From the NCBI GenBank assembly GCA_963783095.1, contig CAWAMR010000018.1, forward strand, positions 186,001 to 250,000: a DNA stretch of 64,000 nt. The letters run 5' to 3'. The translations under genes and the position numbers were made by a program. The DNA is from CAWAMR01 sp963783095. GTDB lineage: Bacteria > Planctomycetota > Planctomycetia > Gemmatales > Gemmataceae. A model generated the notes under the pieces. It saw nothing but the letters and a program-made list of their open reading frames with translations. It ran no database searches and was not told the origin of the DNA. Below, piece by piece: positions 1-9,682 of this stretch (its first letter is position 1; each line of letters opens with the position of its first letter).

Positions 1-3000
1 CAACCTGCACTACTGCGAGAGTTGTTGGCTCTGGAACTGCACTATCGGAATCGTCGAAGCGAAATCCCCGTTCCGCAAGAATACTCGAAACGATTGCCGA
101 GATACGCAGATGCTGTTCGTGATGTCTTCAAATCCGTGGAGCGTCATTTGGCCGAACGCAAGGAATCGGACCTCGAGACGGGTGATCTCGAGACGGGGCA
201 AATGCCGCGGCCTTCGACTGCTTCCTACCAACCGTACCATAAGACGCAGGAGCGAAAACTTTCGCAAGAGCCGTACCCCACTGTCGCCGGCTACGAAATC
301 ATCGGAGTTCTCGGTCGCGGGGGTATGGGGGTTGTTTACAAAGCGAACCACCTTGCCCTCAAACGCACTGTTGCACTGAAAATGATCTTGGGAGGCGGTC
401 ATGCGGGAGAAATCGAGCGACAGCGATTCCGAACCGAAGCAGAGGCCGTGGCCAGGTTACAACACCCCAACATTGTCCAGGTGTATGAGGTTGGAGAGCA
501 TGAGGGTTTGCCCTACTGTTCTCTCGAATTTGTCGATGCCGGGAGTTTGAACCAGGAACTCGGGAAGAAGTCACTGACTTCACAAGAATCGGCAATCCTG
601 GTCGAGACCCTGGCCAAGGCCATTCACCTGGCCCATAGCCGGAATATCATCCACCGCGACCTCAAACCGGCAAACATCCTTCTCACGAGCGCTGGAATTC
701 CCAAAGTGACTGATTTCGGGCTTGCTCGTCAACTGGATGCCGATAGCGGTCAGACTGCGCACTGGGGCTGTAATGGGGACACCCAGTTACATGTCTCCGG
801 AACAGGCGAATGGAGAGACCAAGATGGTTGGTCCCCCAGCCGACGTCTATGCACTTGTGCGCTATTCTGTATGAATGCTTGACTGGCAAGCCGCCGTTCC
901 GAGGCGGCAGCGTGATCGAGACGCTCGATATGGTACGGAATCGGGAACCCGTTGCTCCACGCACTCTGAGTCCCAAAGTATCTCGCGATCTGGAAACAAT
1001 CTGTTTGAAATGTCTGAGGAAGGAGCCGGAAAAACGCTACGGGAGCGCCGAGGCATTAGCCGAGGATCTCCATCGATGGCGGCTGGGCGAGCCGATTCTG
1101 GCTCGTCCGGTCAGAGGAATGGAACGGAGCATCAAATGGGTGAAACGCAATAAAGTCATCAGCGGGCTGATGACGGCGATTTTCTTGCTGCTCGTTGGCT
1201 CCTCAATCATGATCTATGCCAAGTTCCTTGAAGCAAGGCATCAAGAAGACGAAGCAAAAAAACAAGGACTCGAAGCAAAAAAACAAGGACTCGAAGCAAA
1301 AAAACAAGGAGACGAGGCGAACAATCAGGCCAGGATAGCGAAGGAGAAAGAAGCCGCTGCGACGAAGGCACTGGGTGAAAGAAACGTCGCACTGCGAGAG
1401 AAAGAGATTGCGCTGGGTGATAAAGAGGCCGCGCTGAAAAAAGCCATCGAAGCTGGCGAAGAATTAACGTACAAGGCGTCCCTCGACAAAATTAGACTGT
1501 CGCAAGCTGCCTTTGACACTGCTAATGTTGCTCTGGCTCGTAGCTATCTGGAACAAGTTCCCCCAAAGTTGCGACGCTGGGAATGGTATTACCTCCAAAA
1601 GCAATTCGAGGGAGGAATCTTTGCTCTTTCGGGCCATGCCGATTCGGTCAAAAGAGTTTGCTATAGTCCGGATGGGACGCGAATCGTCACGGCGAGCGGG
1701 CCCGTAGACATGATGTCCGTCAGGGTATGGGATGCCAGAAGGGGTGTTTCTCTTTTCGATCTCAATGGACCTCTACGAGGAGGGAGTAGCGTTTGTTTCA
1801 GTCCGGACGGCACCCGAATTGCTACGGGAAGCAAGGAAGGAACGAAGGTCTGGGATGCGAAAACCGGAACTCTTATTCTCGAACTCCAGGACAAGCGGAT
1901 CGCAGTGACAGACTTATGCTACAGTCCGGATGGGACAAGAATTGTCACTGTCACGGCGAACATCGTGGGCGGCAAGCCCACTGGGAAGGTCTGGGACGCC
2001 AAGACCGGCTCACTTCTGCTCGTGCTCGAGGGCCATACAAATTTTGTGGCAAGCGTTTGCTACAGTCTGGATGGGACGCGGATCGTCACGGGAAGTTGGG
2101 ACAAGACGGTGAAGGTCTGGGACGCCAAAACCGGCGCACTTCTGCGAGATCTCAAGGACACTCCCGGTGTAATATCGACCGTTGCGATCAGTCCTGACGG
2201 CATGCGAATTGTCGCAGCTGGTTTCGACCAAACGGCGAGGGTCTGGGATGCCAAAACCGGAAAGTTTCTATTCGACCTCCAGGGACATACCGATATGGTA
2301 TTTTGCGTTCGGTTCAGCCCGGATGGGACGCGAATCGCCACGACGTCTAACGACAAGACGGTCAAAATGTGGGACGCCAAAACCGGCACTCTTCTTTCGA
2401 ACCTGAAAGGACACAACAATGGAGTGAATAGCCTCTCCTTCAGTCCGGATGGAACGAGGTTCGTCACCGGGCGCACGACAAAACCGTCAAGGTATGGGAC
2501 ACCAAAATCGGCACACCTGCCATCGATCTCACACCAACGTCTCCGGTGGAAAGCGTTTGTTACAGTCCCGATGGGACCAAGATCCTCACGGGAAGTTCTG
2601 AGAGCACGAAGATCTGGGACGCCAAATTCGGGATGGAGTTGCTCGACCTGAAAGGAAAATCGGGCGTGAGAGCTTCCTACAGTCCGGATGGGAAGCGGAT
2701 CGTAACGGTGGCCGATGACAATCGAAGCAAAGTGGGAGGAGGATGGGATCTAAAAAGACAGTACAACACGGTGAAGTTGTGGGATGCGAAAACCGGTATT
2801 TCTTTGCGAGAGCTTTCGGGACAAATAGGCTTTGTTCAGAGCGTTTCTTTCAGTCCGGACAGCAGACGGTTCGTGACGGGAGGTTCCGCGTTGCGAGACT
2901 CTCGTATCAAGTCGCAGGTCTGGGTCTGGGACGCCGAGACCGGTTCACCTCTGTTTGAGCTCAAAGGACGACCGTCGTGGACGATGGACGTGAATCTTCA

Positions 3001-4236
3001 ATATGTGGGGAGTGGCGAGGTTTGTTTCAGTCCTGATGGTAGTCGGATTGCCGCGGTCGGCGGCAAAACGAGGGCCTGGAATGCTGTGACCGGCGCGCCG
3101 TTGTTCGAACTCCAAAGTGGCGGAACCTGCGTCTGTTTCAGTCCAAACGGAACACGCATCGTCACGAGCGGAGCTGTTTGGGATGCGGAGACTGGTACTC
3201 CGTTGCTCGCACTCAAAGGCCATGCGGGCTTGATTCAGTGTGTCTGCTATAGTCCGGACGGTACGCGGATCGTCACGGGAAGTCGGGACAGAACGGCCAA
3301 GGTGTGGGACGCCAAGACCGGCACTGCTCTGCTCGACCTCAAAGGCCATCCAGGGAATTCGAACAGCGGTGGAGTACAAAGTGTCTGTTTCAGTCCGGAT
3401 GGCACCCGAATCGTCACGGGAGGCGGTATGGCGAAGGTTTGGGATGCCAGAATCGGGATAGACCTGGCGGGTGAACACTTCTCCAAGGACATGCAGCCGG
3501 GACGTACCAATCGGGATGGCAGAAATTTTGCCCGCGTCGAAGGCGATCGAGAGCATTCCGTCGATCGAGATCTGTCATTCGATGAATGGGACTATCGCCT
3601 TTTCTGGACACGCCCGCGCCGGACTTGCATCGAGAGGAATTTAACAAAGCTGTTCAGAACAGTGACACTTTTGCCGCACGATTTCATTTGGATCGCCTTT
3701 TAGCGTATGAACCCCAGCAGCGTCCGACGTTGCTGGTGGAACGGACCCTGTTGCAAAAGGATAATCCGCTGGTTCTGGCCAGAACGGCCATTCATTCACC
3801 CCAGCTCGCCAAACCGGAAATCGGGCTGATTGCTTTGAAAACCTACCAATGGAACCCGCAGGCGTTGCGATTGTTGGGAGGGTTGCTCTTGCGACAGAGC
3901 AAGCCCATCCAGGCTATCACCCCGCTCAAACAAGCTCTATTGCTGAGAACTCAGGATAGACCACCAGTGGAAGAACTGTTGCTGGCCATCGCCTACCTGG
4001 ATGCCAAACAACCCAAGGAAGCCGCATTATGGCATAGCAAGGCAGTCGCCTGGCTGGATCGCTACCGACAGCCGATGCAGGTGATCTCCGCCCTGGGTGC
4101 AATGCCCAGAGACGTCTTGTCCGGAGTCACGGAATTGAACAAACCGCCATCGGACCCGCGCTACAACTCCTTCGACTGGGAGACGTGGTACGAATGCGAG
4201 GTCTTCCGTGCTGAAGCCGAAGCGAAGCTAAAGTGA
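1..4236 (+). CDS. Ser/Thr protein kinase with C-terminal WD40 propeller, 5' partial, frameshifted
   Basis: Membrane-anchored signalling kinase of the planctomycete Pkinase-WD40 class; the reading frame is open at the left edge. Frame 1 (1-about 755) carries the kinase N-lobe with a GRGGMGVVYKA glycine loop, VALK lysine, HRDLKPAN catalytic loop and DFG. A short stretch near 760-850 in frame 2 supplies GTPSYMSPEQ and ADVYAL. Frame 3 (about 855-2465) continues with CAILYECLTGKPPF, one membrane helix (about 1155-1225), a Lys/Glu coiled coil and WD40 repeats (recurring SPDGTRIVTGS and VWDAKTG). Frame 2 (about 2467-3612) adds more WD40 units, and frame 1 (about 3615-4236) ends in a TPR-like helical tail. 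Four breaks with every expected motif retained favour sequence errors over decay. Substrate unknown. Family assignment is certain; whether the gene is intact is not. Confidence 0.9.
1251..1313 (+). repeat. three 21-bp tandem repeats encoding heptads
   Basis: Three near-identical 21-base units encode EAKKQGL, EAKKQGL and EAKKQGD just after the kinase membrane helix. The 7-residue period fits a juxtamembrane coiled coil, and the DNA identity points to recent slippage or unequal exchange. Confidence 0.85.
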
Positions 4237-4247
4237 ATACAAACCAT

Positions 4248-4318
4248 CTCACCGCAGAGGACGCAGAGGAACGCAGAGAAAAACCCCCATATTTTCCTTT
4301 GCGTTCCTCTGCGGTGAG
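4248..4318. repeat. intergenic inverted repeat
   Basis: Arms CTCACCGCAGAGG... (4248-4278) and ...CCTCTGCGGTGAG (4299-4318) can fold into a hairpin 12 bases after the kinase stop codon. It lies between converging genes, so bidirectional termination is possible; no strong T-tract follows. Confidence 0.75.
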
Positions 4319-4336
4319 TCCTTCGTTTGTCGCCTT

Positions 4337-4552
4337 CTAGACCTGATATCCTGCCACGTCAATAAGCCTTAGTCCGTTCACCCGCTGAAACTCGCGAACA
4401 TTGAGGGTTGCCAACTCGTAACCGACGCTCAGGGCGGTCACGGCAATTTGCAGGTCGCGATCCCCGATTACTTCGCCGTGTTTTGCGAGTTCCGCGAAGC
4501 GAACGGCGTAAAGTTTTGCCTGTGCAAGTTCGAAGGGAATAATCGGGATCAT
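4337..4552 (-). pseudogene. PIN-domain (VapC-type) toxin, N-terminally truncated remnant
   Basis: From the ATG at 4552 the frame encodes 71 residues matching the C-terminal half of a PIN ribonuclease: GDRDLQIAVTALSVG (the conserved acidic D-x-x-I-A block), then LATLNVREF and a short tail. The N-terminal half, with the usual LDT start and first active-site Asp, is absent. The open frame does extend upstream to 4756, but that part overlaps the antitoxin in another frame and has no PIN features. Lying 10 bases after the antitoxin stop, it looks like a toxin that lost about 60 residues by internal deletion and is probably inactive. Confidence 0.75.
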
Positions 4553-4562
4553 CGCAAAAATG

Positions 4563-4778
4563 TTACTGCTCGTCCGGTTCAGGGTGCTCGAGACGCCATT
4601 TCCGCAGGAACGATATGAGATCGTCGGTTCCCCCTGCTCTTGCCGGCATGGCCACGATGCGAGCGACGGGTTGGCCATTCTTGAGCAGCACTGCCGGCTC
4701 ACCGCTGGCGCGCACGCCATCCACCACTTCGGCAAGGTAACGGGCAGCATCCTCAAGTTTCAGTACGTTGGAACTCAT
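4563..4778 (-). CDS. Phd/VapB-type antitoxin
   Basis: A 71-residue protein with the Phd/YefM-like pattern: N-terminal KLEDAARYLAEVVD, then EPAVLLKNGQPVARIVAMP (the strand pair that forms the DNA-binding fold) and a charged C-terminal toxin-binding tail ending in EHPEPDEQ. Such proteins neutralise a PIN toxin and autorepress their operon. The reading frame is intact, while the toxin immediately downstream is only a C-terminal remnant, so this is likely an orphan antitoxin. The start at 4778 (MSSNVLKL) fits the usual family length. Confidence 0.75.
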   Translation of the reverse strand: MSSNVLKLEDAARYLAEVVDGVRASGEPAVLLKNGQPVARIVAMPARAGGTDDLISFLRKWRLEHPEPDEQ

Positions 4779-5051
4779 CTCATCAAATTACCACCGATTG
4801 GCTTTTTCGTCGAGATTAAAAGGAGCGGCAGTCGTGGTCCGATCAGCCGATGCCGAAGGCGAATCTGAACGTCTCACTCATCACCGTGCAGCATATTTTC
4901 CCGAACCTTTTCCCATTTGCGTTGTCCACTCATCAGTTCCAATTTGGAACCATCAAGTCTCTTTTTCGGAAAGGAGGGTGCTTTATGCGTGTCCTTAGAA
5001 ATACCATCCCAGGCGTTTCTTACCCATCCTTTATCCTGAAAGAGAGCAGCC

Positions 5052-5447
5052 ATGTCGCGTCGAAAGTCTCACAGCGCGATGCAAGAATCCGCAGCGGAAC
5101 TGGGTCCGGATGACGGTATCGATCCGAAAGATTGGTTCCGCCCCGAACCGTTCAAGCGTGGCCGAAAGAGTTTGCAACTGTGCGGTCAAATCCGCGAGGC
5201 ACTGTACTGGGTTCTTGGTTCGCAAACCGGCGATGAGTCGCTGGCGCTGTTGGAAGTCGTATCCGTTGAGCCGCTGGGGAAGACATCGCAGATGTTGATT
5301 ACCCTGACGGCCCCCGAAGATGTCGAGATCGAGCAGGCCACCAGGAAAGTTCAAGCTGCTTCGAAAGCGATCCGGGCGGAAGTGGCTTCCTCGATCCACC
5401 GCAGGAAAGTTCCGGATTTATTCTTCCGCGTCGTGACAAAGGATTGA
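5052..5447 (+). CDS. rbfA: RbfA-like ribosome-binding factor
   Basis: A 131-residue protein. After a planctomycete-type N-terminal stretch (DGIDPKDWFRPEPFKRGRK) come a helix (QLCGQIREALYWVL), a strand-rich core (LLEVVSVEPLGKT, QMLITLTAP) and the C-terminal SSIHRRKVPDLFFRVV, which corresponds to the RbfA KH-type ending. RbfA binds the 30S subunit in late 16S maturation and cold adaptation. Length matches the family (about 120-135). The usual neighbours infB and truB are absent. A strong AAGGAGGG ribosome site at 4971-4978 precedes an ATG at 4985 in another frame that overlaps this start, so a tiny leader frame is possible. Confidence 0.65.
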   Translation: MSRRKSHSAMQESAAELGPDDGIDPKDWFRPEPFKRGRKSLQLCGQIREALYWVLGSQTGDESLALLEVVSVEPLGKTSQMLITLTAPEDVEIEQATRKVQAASKAIRAEVASSIHRRKVPDLFFRVVTKD

Positions 5448-5472
5448 TCCGAGAAAAGTTGACTTAGAGCAT

Positions 5473-5603
5473 GTTGCAAAATTAGCGTCAGCGAATCGTG
5501 TAGGGCGGGTCGAGGCTTTGCGAGGCCCGCCAAAGTAAGATGCCGCTTCATGGCGGGCCTCGCAAAGCCTCGACCCGCCCTACACATCCGGTTAATTTTG
5601 CAA
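5473..5603. repeat. MITE-like 131-bp inverted repeat
   Basis: Outer 12-base arms GTTGCAAAATTA (5473-5484) and TAATTTTGCAAC (5592-5603) enclose inner 33-base arms at 5500-5532 and 5551-5583 that are exact reverse complements. Two nested terminal repeats and no coding content suggest a small non-autonomous mobile element or a long hairpin. It lies just after rbfA. Confidence 0.8.
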
Positions 5604-5627
5604 CAGGCTTTAGCTGCGAGCGAAAAC

Positions 5628-5665
5628 GGGACTGATAGCCTCATTGGGTATCAGTCCCTTTTTGT
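5628..5665 (+). terminator. intrinsic terminator
   Basis: Perfect 10-bp stem GGGACTGATA / TATCAGTCCC (5628-5637 and 5649-5658) with an 11-base loop, followed by TTTTTGTTTT. It probably ends the rbfA transcript and insulates the GH6 gene. Confidence 0.8.
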
Positions 5666-5792
5666 TTTGTGCAGGCTCGGAGAGTTCTTCCACCTCACGA
5701 CCGTCAGCGCAACCGCAGGCAAGCCTTTGCTGAAAAACGTGTGCTATTCTTCGGAAGAGTCATTGGGCGGGCTATTGGTTTTTGAGGCAACT

Positions 5793-7211
5793 ATGCAATT
5801 CTTCGAGATTGGTGTCAAAAACAGAGCGGTTTGGGCCGTGCTCTGCATGTTCATCCCAGCTGCTTCGGCCCTGGGTGGCCCGAGAGAGACGGGAGAACAT
5901 TTGGATAACCCGTTTGTCGGCGCGACTTTCTACCGCAACGTCGATTACGTCGCCGCAGTCCACACCGCTGCCGATCGCGAGGCCGGCACTTTGGGCCGGC
6001 AGATGAGGCAGGTAGCAGAATATCCGACATTCGTCTGGATGGACTGCATCGCTGCGGTAAACGGAACGAATGGGTATCCGCGTAGTCTGGCGGGTCATCT
6101 GGATCAGGCGCTGGCACAAGATGCCAATGCCATCGGCATCGTAATCTATAATCTGCCCAACCGGGATGGATCTGCCCTGGCGTCCAACGGTGAATTGCAC
6201 ATTAGCAAGAACGGTCTGAAACGCTACAAGACCGAATATATCGACGCAATCTACGAGACGATTCGAAAGCCAAAATACAGCAAATTGCGGATCGTCATGG
6301 TCGTTGAGCCGGACTCGCTGCCGAACTTGATTACCAACCTGAATTTCGCCAAGGTCAAAGAAGCCAAATCGTCCGGTGCGTATGTTGAGGGTGTCCAGTA
6401 TGCAGTAGGCAGGCTGCGCTCCCTCAGTAACACCTACGCCTATATTGACGTAGCGCACGCCGGATGGATGGGCTGGCCATCGAATTTCAAGCCGTTTGTC
6501 GAATTGCTCAAGGAGCTTGGTTCAGGCATCTCGGGCGGCAACAGCAAAGTCGACGGTTTTATCAGCAACACGTCCGGCTACAACCCATTCGAGGAGCCGT
6601 ATTTGACAGCTGGTAAGAGGGTCGGCGGCCAACCCGTTCGCTCGCTGCAAGGCTTTTATGATTTCAACGACTTTATCGACGAGCAAAGCTATGCCACTGC
6701 CCTGCGAACCGCGTTGACTGGTGGAAGCAATGCTTATCCGACCCGAGTGGGTTTGCTGTGCGACACATCGCGCAACGGCTGGGGTGGTCCGAACCGGCCA
6801 ACAAGTGCAAGCACATCCGAGGATCTGCGCCAGTTCGTGCGTGCGACGAGTATCGACAAGCGCATCCACAAAGGAAACTGGGGCAACCAGACGGGGGCTG
6901 GGATCGGTGCCAGGCCGGTCGCGAGCCCTGCCGACCACTATCATGCCTTTGTCTGGGTGAAACCACCAGGTCAATCGGATGGATCCAGCTCATTGATCCC
7001 GACCGGCCCCGATAACCCCAGCGGCTACGGATTCGATCGGATGTGCGATCCCACCTACCAGGGTAATTCACTGAACGGGAACAACCCCTCGGGAGCCATG
7101 CCGGATGCGCCGGTCGCGGGCCGATGGTTCCAGGCGCAATTCGTACAGTTGGTGCAGAATGCCTATCCGCCATTCCAAACCGATGAAATTCGAACGGGTC
7201 GAAGGAGATGA
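5793..7211 (+). CDS. glycoside hydrolase family 6 (cellobiohydrolase/endoglucanase type)
   Basis: A 472-residue secreted enzyme predicted to cut beta-1,4 glucan with inversion. The N-terminus is a signal peptide (basic NR, hydrophobic core, ASALG near residue 28), and the single GH6 domain fills the rest. Family signatures in order: NPFVGATFY, FVWMD (Asp84), YNLPNRDGSALASNGE with proposed acid Asp125, VVEPDSLPN, YVEGVQYA, HAGWMGWPSNF, SRNGWGG, KGNWGNQTGAG, VWVKPPGQSDG (Asp near 395) and FDRMCDPTYQGN. Cysteines paired in fungal enzymes are mostly replaced. The frame is open back to 5550, but 5793 is chosen because GAGG precedes it and the signal peptide starts there. No carbohydrate-binding module or linker is visible. 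Intact. Confidence 0.92.
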   Translation: MQFFEIGVKNRAVWAVLCMFIPAASALGGPRETGEHLDNPFVGATFYRNVDYVAAVHTAADREAGTLGRQMRQVAEYPTFVWMDCIAAVNGTNGYPRSLAGHLDQALAQDANAIGIVIYNLPNRDGSALASNGELHISKNGLKRYKTEYIDAIYETIRKPKYSKLRIVMVVEPDSLPNLITNLNFAKVKEAKSSGAYVEGVQYAVGRLRSLSNTYAYIDVAHAGWMGWPSNFKPFVELLKELGSGISGGNSKVDGFISNTSGYNPFEEPYLTAGKRVGGQPVRSLQGFYDFNDFIDEQSYATALRTALTGGSNAYPTRVGLLCDTSRNGWGGPNRPTSASTSEDLRQFVRATSIDKRIHKGNWGNQTGAGIGARPVASPADHYHAFVWVKPPGQSDGSSSLIPTGPDNPSGYGFDRMCDPTYQGNSLNGNNPSGAMPDAPVAGRWFQAQFVQLVQNAYPPFQTDEIRTGRRR

Positions 7212-7219
7212 TGCTCCTA

Positions 7220-7283
7220 CCGCTTACTTCGTGCGCGGCTCTTCCGCAAATCCTTGAACGAGAGTTGCGGACGAAGTAAGCGG
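7220..7283. repeat. nested inverted repeat after GH6
   Basis: CCGCTTACTTCGT (7220-7232) pairs with ACGAAGTAAGCGG (7271-7283), and inside it TCCGCAA pairs with TTGCGGA. It starts 9 bases after the GH6 stop and could act as a terminator or 3' stabiliser. Confidence 0.7.
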
Positions 7284-7383
7284 AAATCTCTTGCTGGCGC
7301 TTGCCTCACGCCTCGACGCGGTATACTGCAATCATTGAATAACGTAAGCATGCGTCTTTTCGTTCCCCCTAAAGAAGCCTTCG

Positions 7384-8090
7384 ATGAATGCCGCGGAAAT
7401 CGTCCAGGAACTCAAGTCGTTGGGCAGCGAGAGCATCAAGAAAGTGCTCCTGAAGCACGGCATTGCAGAGCCTCTGTTTGGCGTGAAGGTAGAGGAATTG
7501 AAAAAGATCCAGAAACGGATCAAGAAGGACTACCAACTGGCGCTCGATCTGTACGACACCGGGATCTACGACGCCATGTACCTGGCCGGCCTGATTGCCG
7601 ACGATCGTCAAGATGACCAAGAAAGATCTTCAGCACTGGGTCGATAAGTCGACTTGTCATGCGCTGTGCGGGTCCACGGTGTCATGGGTTGCGGCGGAGA
7701 GCCTGCACGGATGGGAACTGGCTTTGAAATGGATCGAATCCAAGAAGGAGAACGTGGCCGCCACCGGATGGGCAACGCTCAGCAGCCTGGTGGGGATCAA
7801 GGACGATGCTGAACTCGATCTGGCGGAATTGAAGCTGCTTCTGCGCGTGTGCAAAAGACTCTTCCCAAGGCACCAAATCGCGTTCGCTCTTCCATGAACG
7901 GGTTCGTGATTGCGGTCGGACCTATGTGCAGCCGCTGACGGATCTCGCCATGCAAACAGCGCTGAAGATCGGCAAGGTATCGGTCGATGTCGGCGACACG
8001 GCCTGCAAGATTCCCTATGCGCCGGACTACATCGAAAAGATCAAGAAGAGGGGTACGATCGGAAAGAAGCGAAAAACGGCCAAGTGCTGA
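7384..8090 (+). CDS. DNA alkylation repair protein (AlkD-like), frameshifted
   Basis: HEAT-like repeat DNA glycosylase family that removes alkylated bases. The protein continues over three or four frame segments: 7384-about 7605 (EIVQELKSLGSE, KVEELKKIQKRIKKDY), about 7605-7850 (HWVDKSTCHALCGSTV, ESLHGWELALKWIESK, VAATGWATLSSLVG), then about 7870-7920 and 7920-8090 (YVQPLTDLAMQTALKIG, CKIPYAPDYIEKIKKRGTIG). Reassembled length of about 235 residues fits the family. The breaks look like single-base losses, one near 7920 in GGACCTATG. It follows the GH6 gene by 170 bases with no clear functional link. Confidence 0.8.
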
Positions 8091-8105
8091 GTAAGACACG
8101 CCGTT

Positions 8106-9056
8106 CTACTTCCTCAGATGTAAGTCGAACCAGTCCGCAATCCGGTCGAGATCTTCATCCATGCCCTTCCAGCCATGCCCAGCTCCTTTCTTGACCACCA
8201 GTTCGCAGGGCACGCCCGCCTTCTTGTACCTTTCGATGATCCGTTCGGACTGTTGGAGAGGGACCAACTTGTCGTCGTCGCCGTGGAAAATCAGGGCCGG
8301 TGCGGATTCTTTCGATACATGGGAAACCGGAGAGATCGAACGGAGAATTGCCCGCCGCTTCGTCTCGTCGGTCACCGGGACGTACATGCCGGTGGCCCCG
8401 TCGAAATCCTTGAAGTCGAACGGCGCGTTGAAGACCGGGCTCTTCCCCCGCCCCACCGCGATTTCCCCGTCCTTGCCATAGTTCAGGAAGTCGGTCGGCG
8501 GGAAGAAGCAGCCGACCGCGGCGACCTTCGACGACTGCCGGGCGACCGGATCCTTGGCGTCAGGACGGGCCGGCTGGCCCGAAGTCGCCAGCATCAGTGC
8601 CAGGTGCCCGCCGGCCGACCCGCCGGTCACGCCGAGCCGATCCGGGTCAACCCCATACTCCTTGGCGTTGGCCCGGATGAACCGGACCGCCGCGTACATG
8701 CACTCGAGTATTTCGGGCATGACGAATTTTGGCTGGCTGCCATGCACGACCGCGAAGACAGTGTAGCCGCGATTGAGTAATGGGCGGATGGACGAGGGGT
8801 TAATCGCCTCCCTGGCCGAAATCCATCCGCCGCTGACGACGGTAATGACCCCTCGACCATTGGCCTTCTCTTTAGGGGTGAACACGTCCATGGTGAACGC
8901 GGCCCCCCAATGGTGAGCGTAGATCACATCCGCTTTGCGGGTATACTCGACATTGAGCGCGACGGCTTTCTTTTCAGGCTCAGCTCCGGCCAGTTGCGCG
9001 GACGAGCAGATCAGGACGAGCGCTGCGAGAGCGGCGAGGGGAATGTAGCGGTGCAT
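8106..9056 (-). CDS. secreted alpha/beta hydrolase (esterase/lipase)
   Basis: A 316-residue exported esterase with a signal peptide ending near AEPEKK (residue 26). The fold is marked by VITVVSGGWIS (oxyanion strand), the nucleophile elbow VTGGSAGGHLAL, the acid region FHGDDDKLVPL and the catalytic His in GAGHGWKG. Similar planctomycete proteins are called BD-FAE-like or acetyl-esterase-like; the substrate cannot be read here, though a plant-polysaccharide ester would fit the nearby GH6. Convergent with the AlkD-like gene (16-base gap). Intact. Confidence 0.85.
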   Translation of the reverse strand: MHRYIPLAALAALVLICSSAQLAGAEPEKKAVALNVEYTRKADVIYAHHWGAAFTMDVFTPKEKANGRGVITVVSGGWISAREAINPSSIRPLLNRGYTVFAVVHGSQPKFVMPEILECMYAAVRFIRANAKEYGVDPDRLGVTGGSAGGHLALMLATSGQPARPDAKDPVARQSSKVAAVGCFFPPTDFLNYGKDGEIAVGRGKSPVFNAPFDFKDFDGATGMYVPVTDETKRRAILRSISPVSHVSKESAPALIFHGDDDKLVPLQQSERIIERYKKAGVPCELVVKKGAGHGWKGMDEDLDRIADWFDLHLRK

Positions 9057-9188
9057 ATCTTCCTCTGAAGGTGAACAAAGCAGAAAAATTCGTTGTTTCG
9101 TATCATATGTTCGGGGTTCCGCGGGTACGCCATGCGCTGCTCATTGTGTCACGGGTAATCTCGGTTTCGGTGAAAACACTTCGACGTG

Positions 9189-9674
9189 TTACAGGGAAGA
9201 TCTGGATTTCTTCTTCGCACGTAAGGCATCAATAAAACGTCGAAATGCGGCTTCATAATCCTCCTCTTCCATTCGGCTGATGGTGCTGAAAAAAGTACGG
9301 TGCCACTGACAACTTGTGATCTGAGCGGACACCAGTTTTCCACGTAGCGCTCTAACGGTAATTCGTTCGAAGAGCAAAACGGGTTCGGTCGTCGGTCCTC
9401 CCGGCGCGTAAGTCACTTCTACCCACTCTTCGAACCGATGGATTCGGTGCGGGTCTGATCGAGCGATCAACTCCTCAACATCTTGTCCCGCTGCGATTCG
9501 GCCAAACCAAAGATCTTTGCCGATACGATAGTGATTGCAAATCGCATCATACTGAAACTCATCTTGCTGGTTCCAGATTTGTGAGTGCCAGCGCGCGAGC
9601 AAAATTCCCACACCGATGACGACAACGCCACAAACGTAGAGAAATAGCCATCGGTCGGAAACTTGCCGCTTCAT
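9189..9674 (-). CDS. hypothetical single-pass membrane protein
   Basis: A 161-residue protein not recognised. An N-terminal helix (WLFLYVCGVVVIGVGILLA, about residues 9-27) anchors a soluble, strand-rich remainder with EEWVEVTY and LFERITVRAL, ending in a lysine-rich tail. The start at 9674 is chosen because it leaves 8 bases to the upstream FG-GAP gene; a start at 9701 would overlap that gene by 19 bases. Probably in one transcript with the FG-GAP gene. Confidence 0.5.
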   Translation of the reverse strand: MKRQVSDRWLFLYVCGVVVIGVGILLARWHSQIWNQQDEFQYDAICNHYRIGKDLWFGRIAAGQDVEELIARSDPHRIHRFEEWVEVTYAPGGPTTEPVLLFERITVRALRGKLVSAQITSCQWHRTFFSTISRMEEEDYEAAFRRFIDALRAKKKSRSSL

Positions 9675-9682
9675 TTCCTGGT

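Noticed and set aside
4553..4756. The 139-codon frame treated as a complete PIN toxin
   Set aside because: Its first 68 codons overlap the antitoxin gene in another frame and show no PIN residues; only the part from 4552 down is toxin.
4195..4870. Direct repeat of the kinase gene's 3' end around the first toxin-antitoxin remnant
   Set aside because: Only a weak resemblance of about 25 bases (4215-4236 against 4848-4872), not better than expected for this base composition.
4985..5113. Small ORF with strong AAGGAGGG site overlapping rbfA
   Set aside because: No homology and it overlaps the rbfA start; noted as a possible leader only, not listed as a gene.
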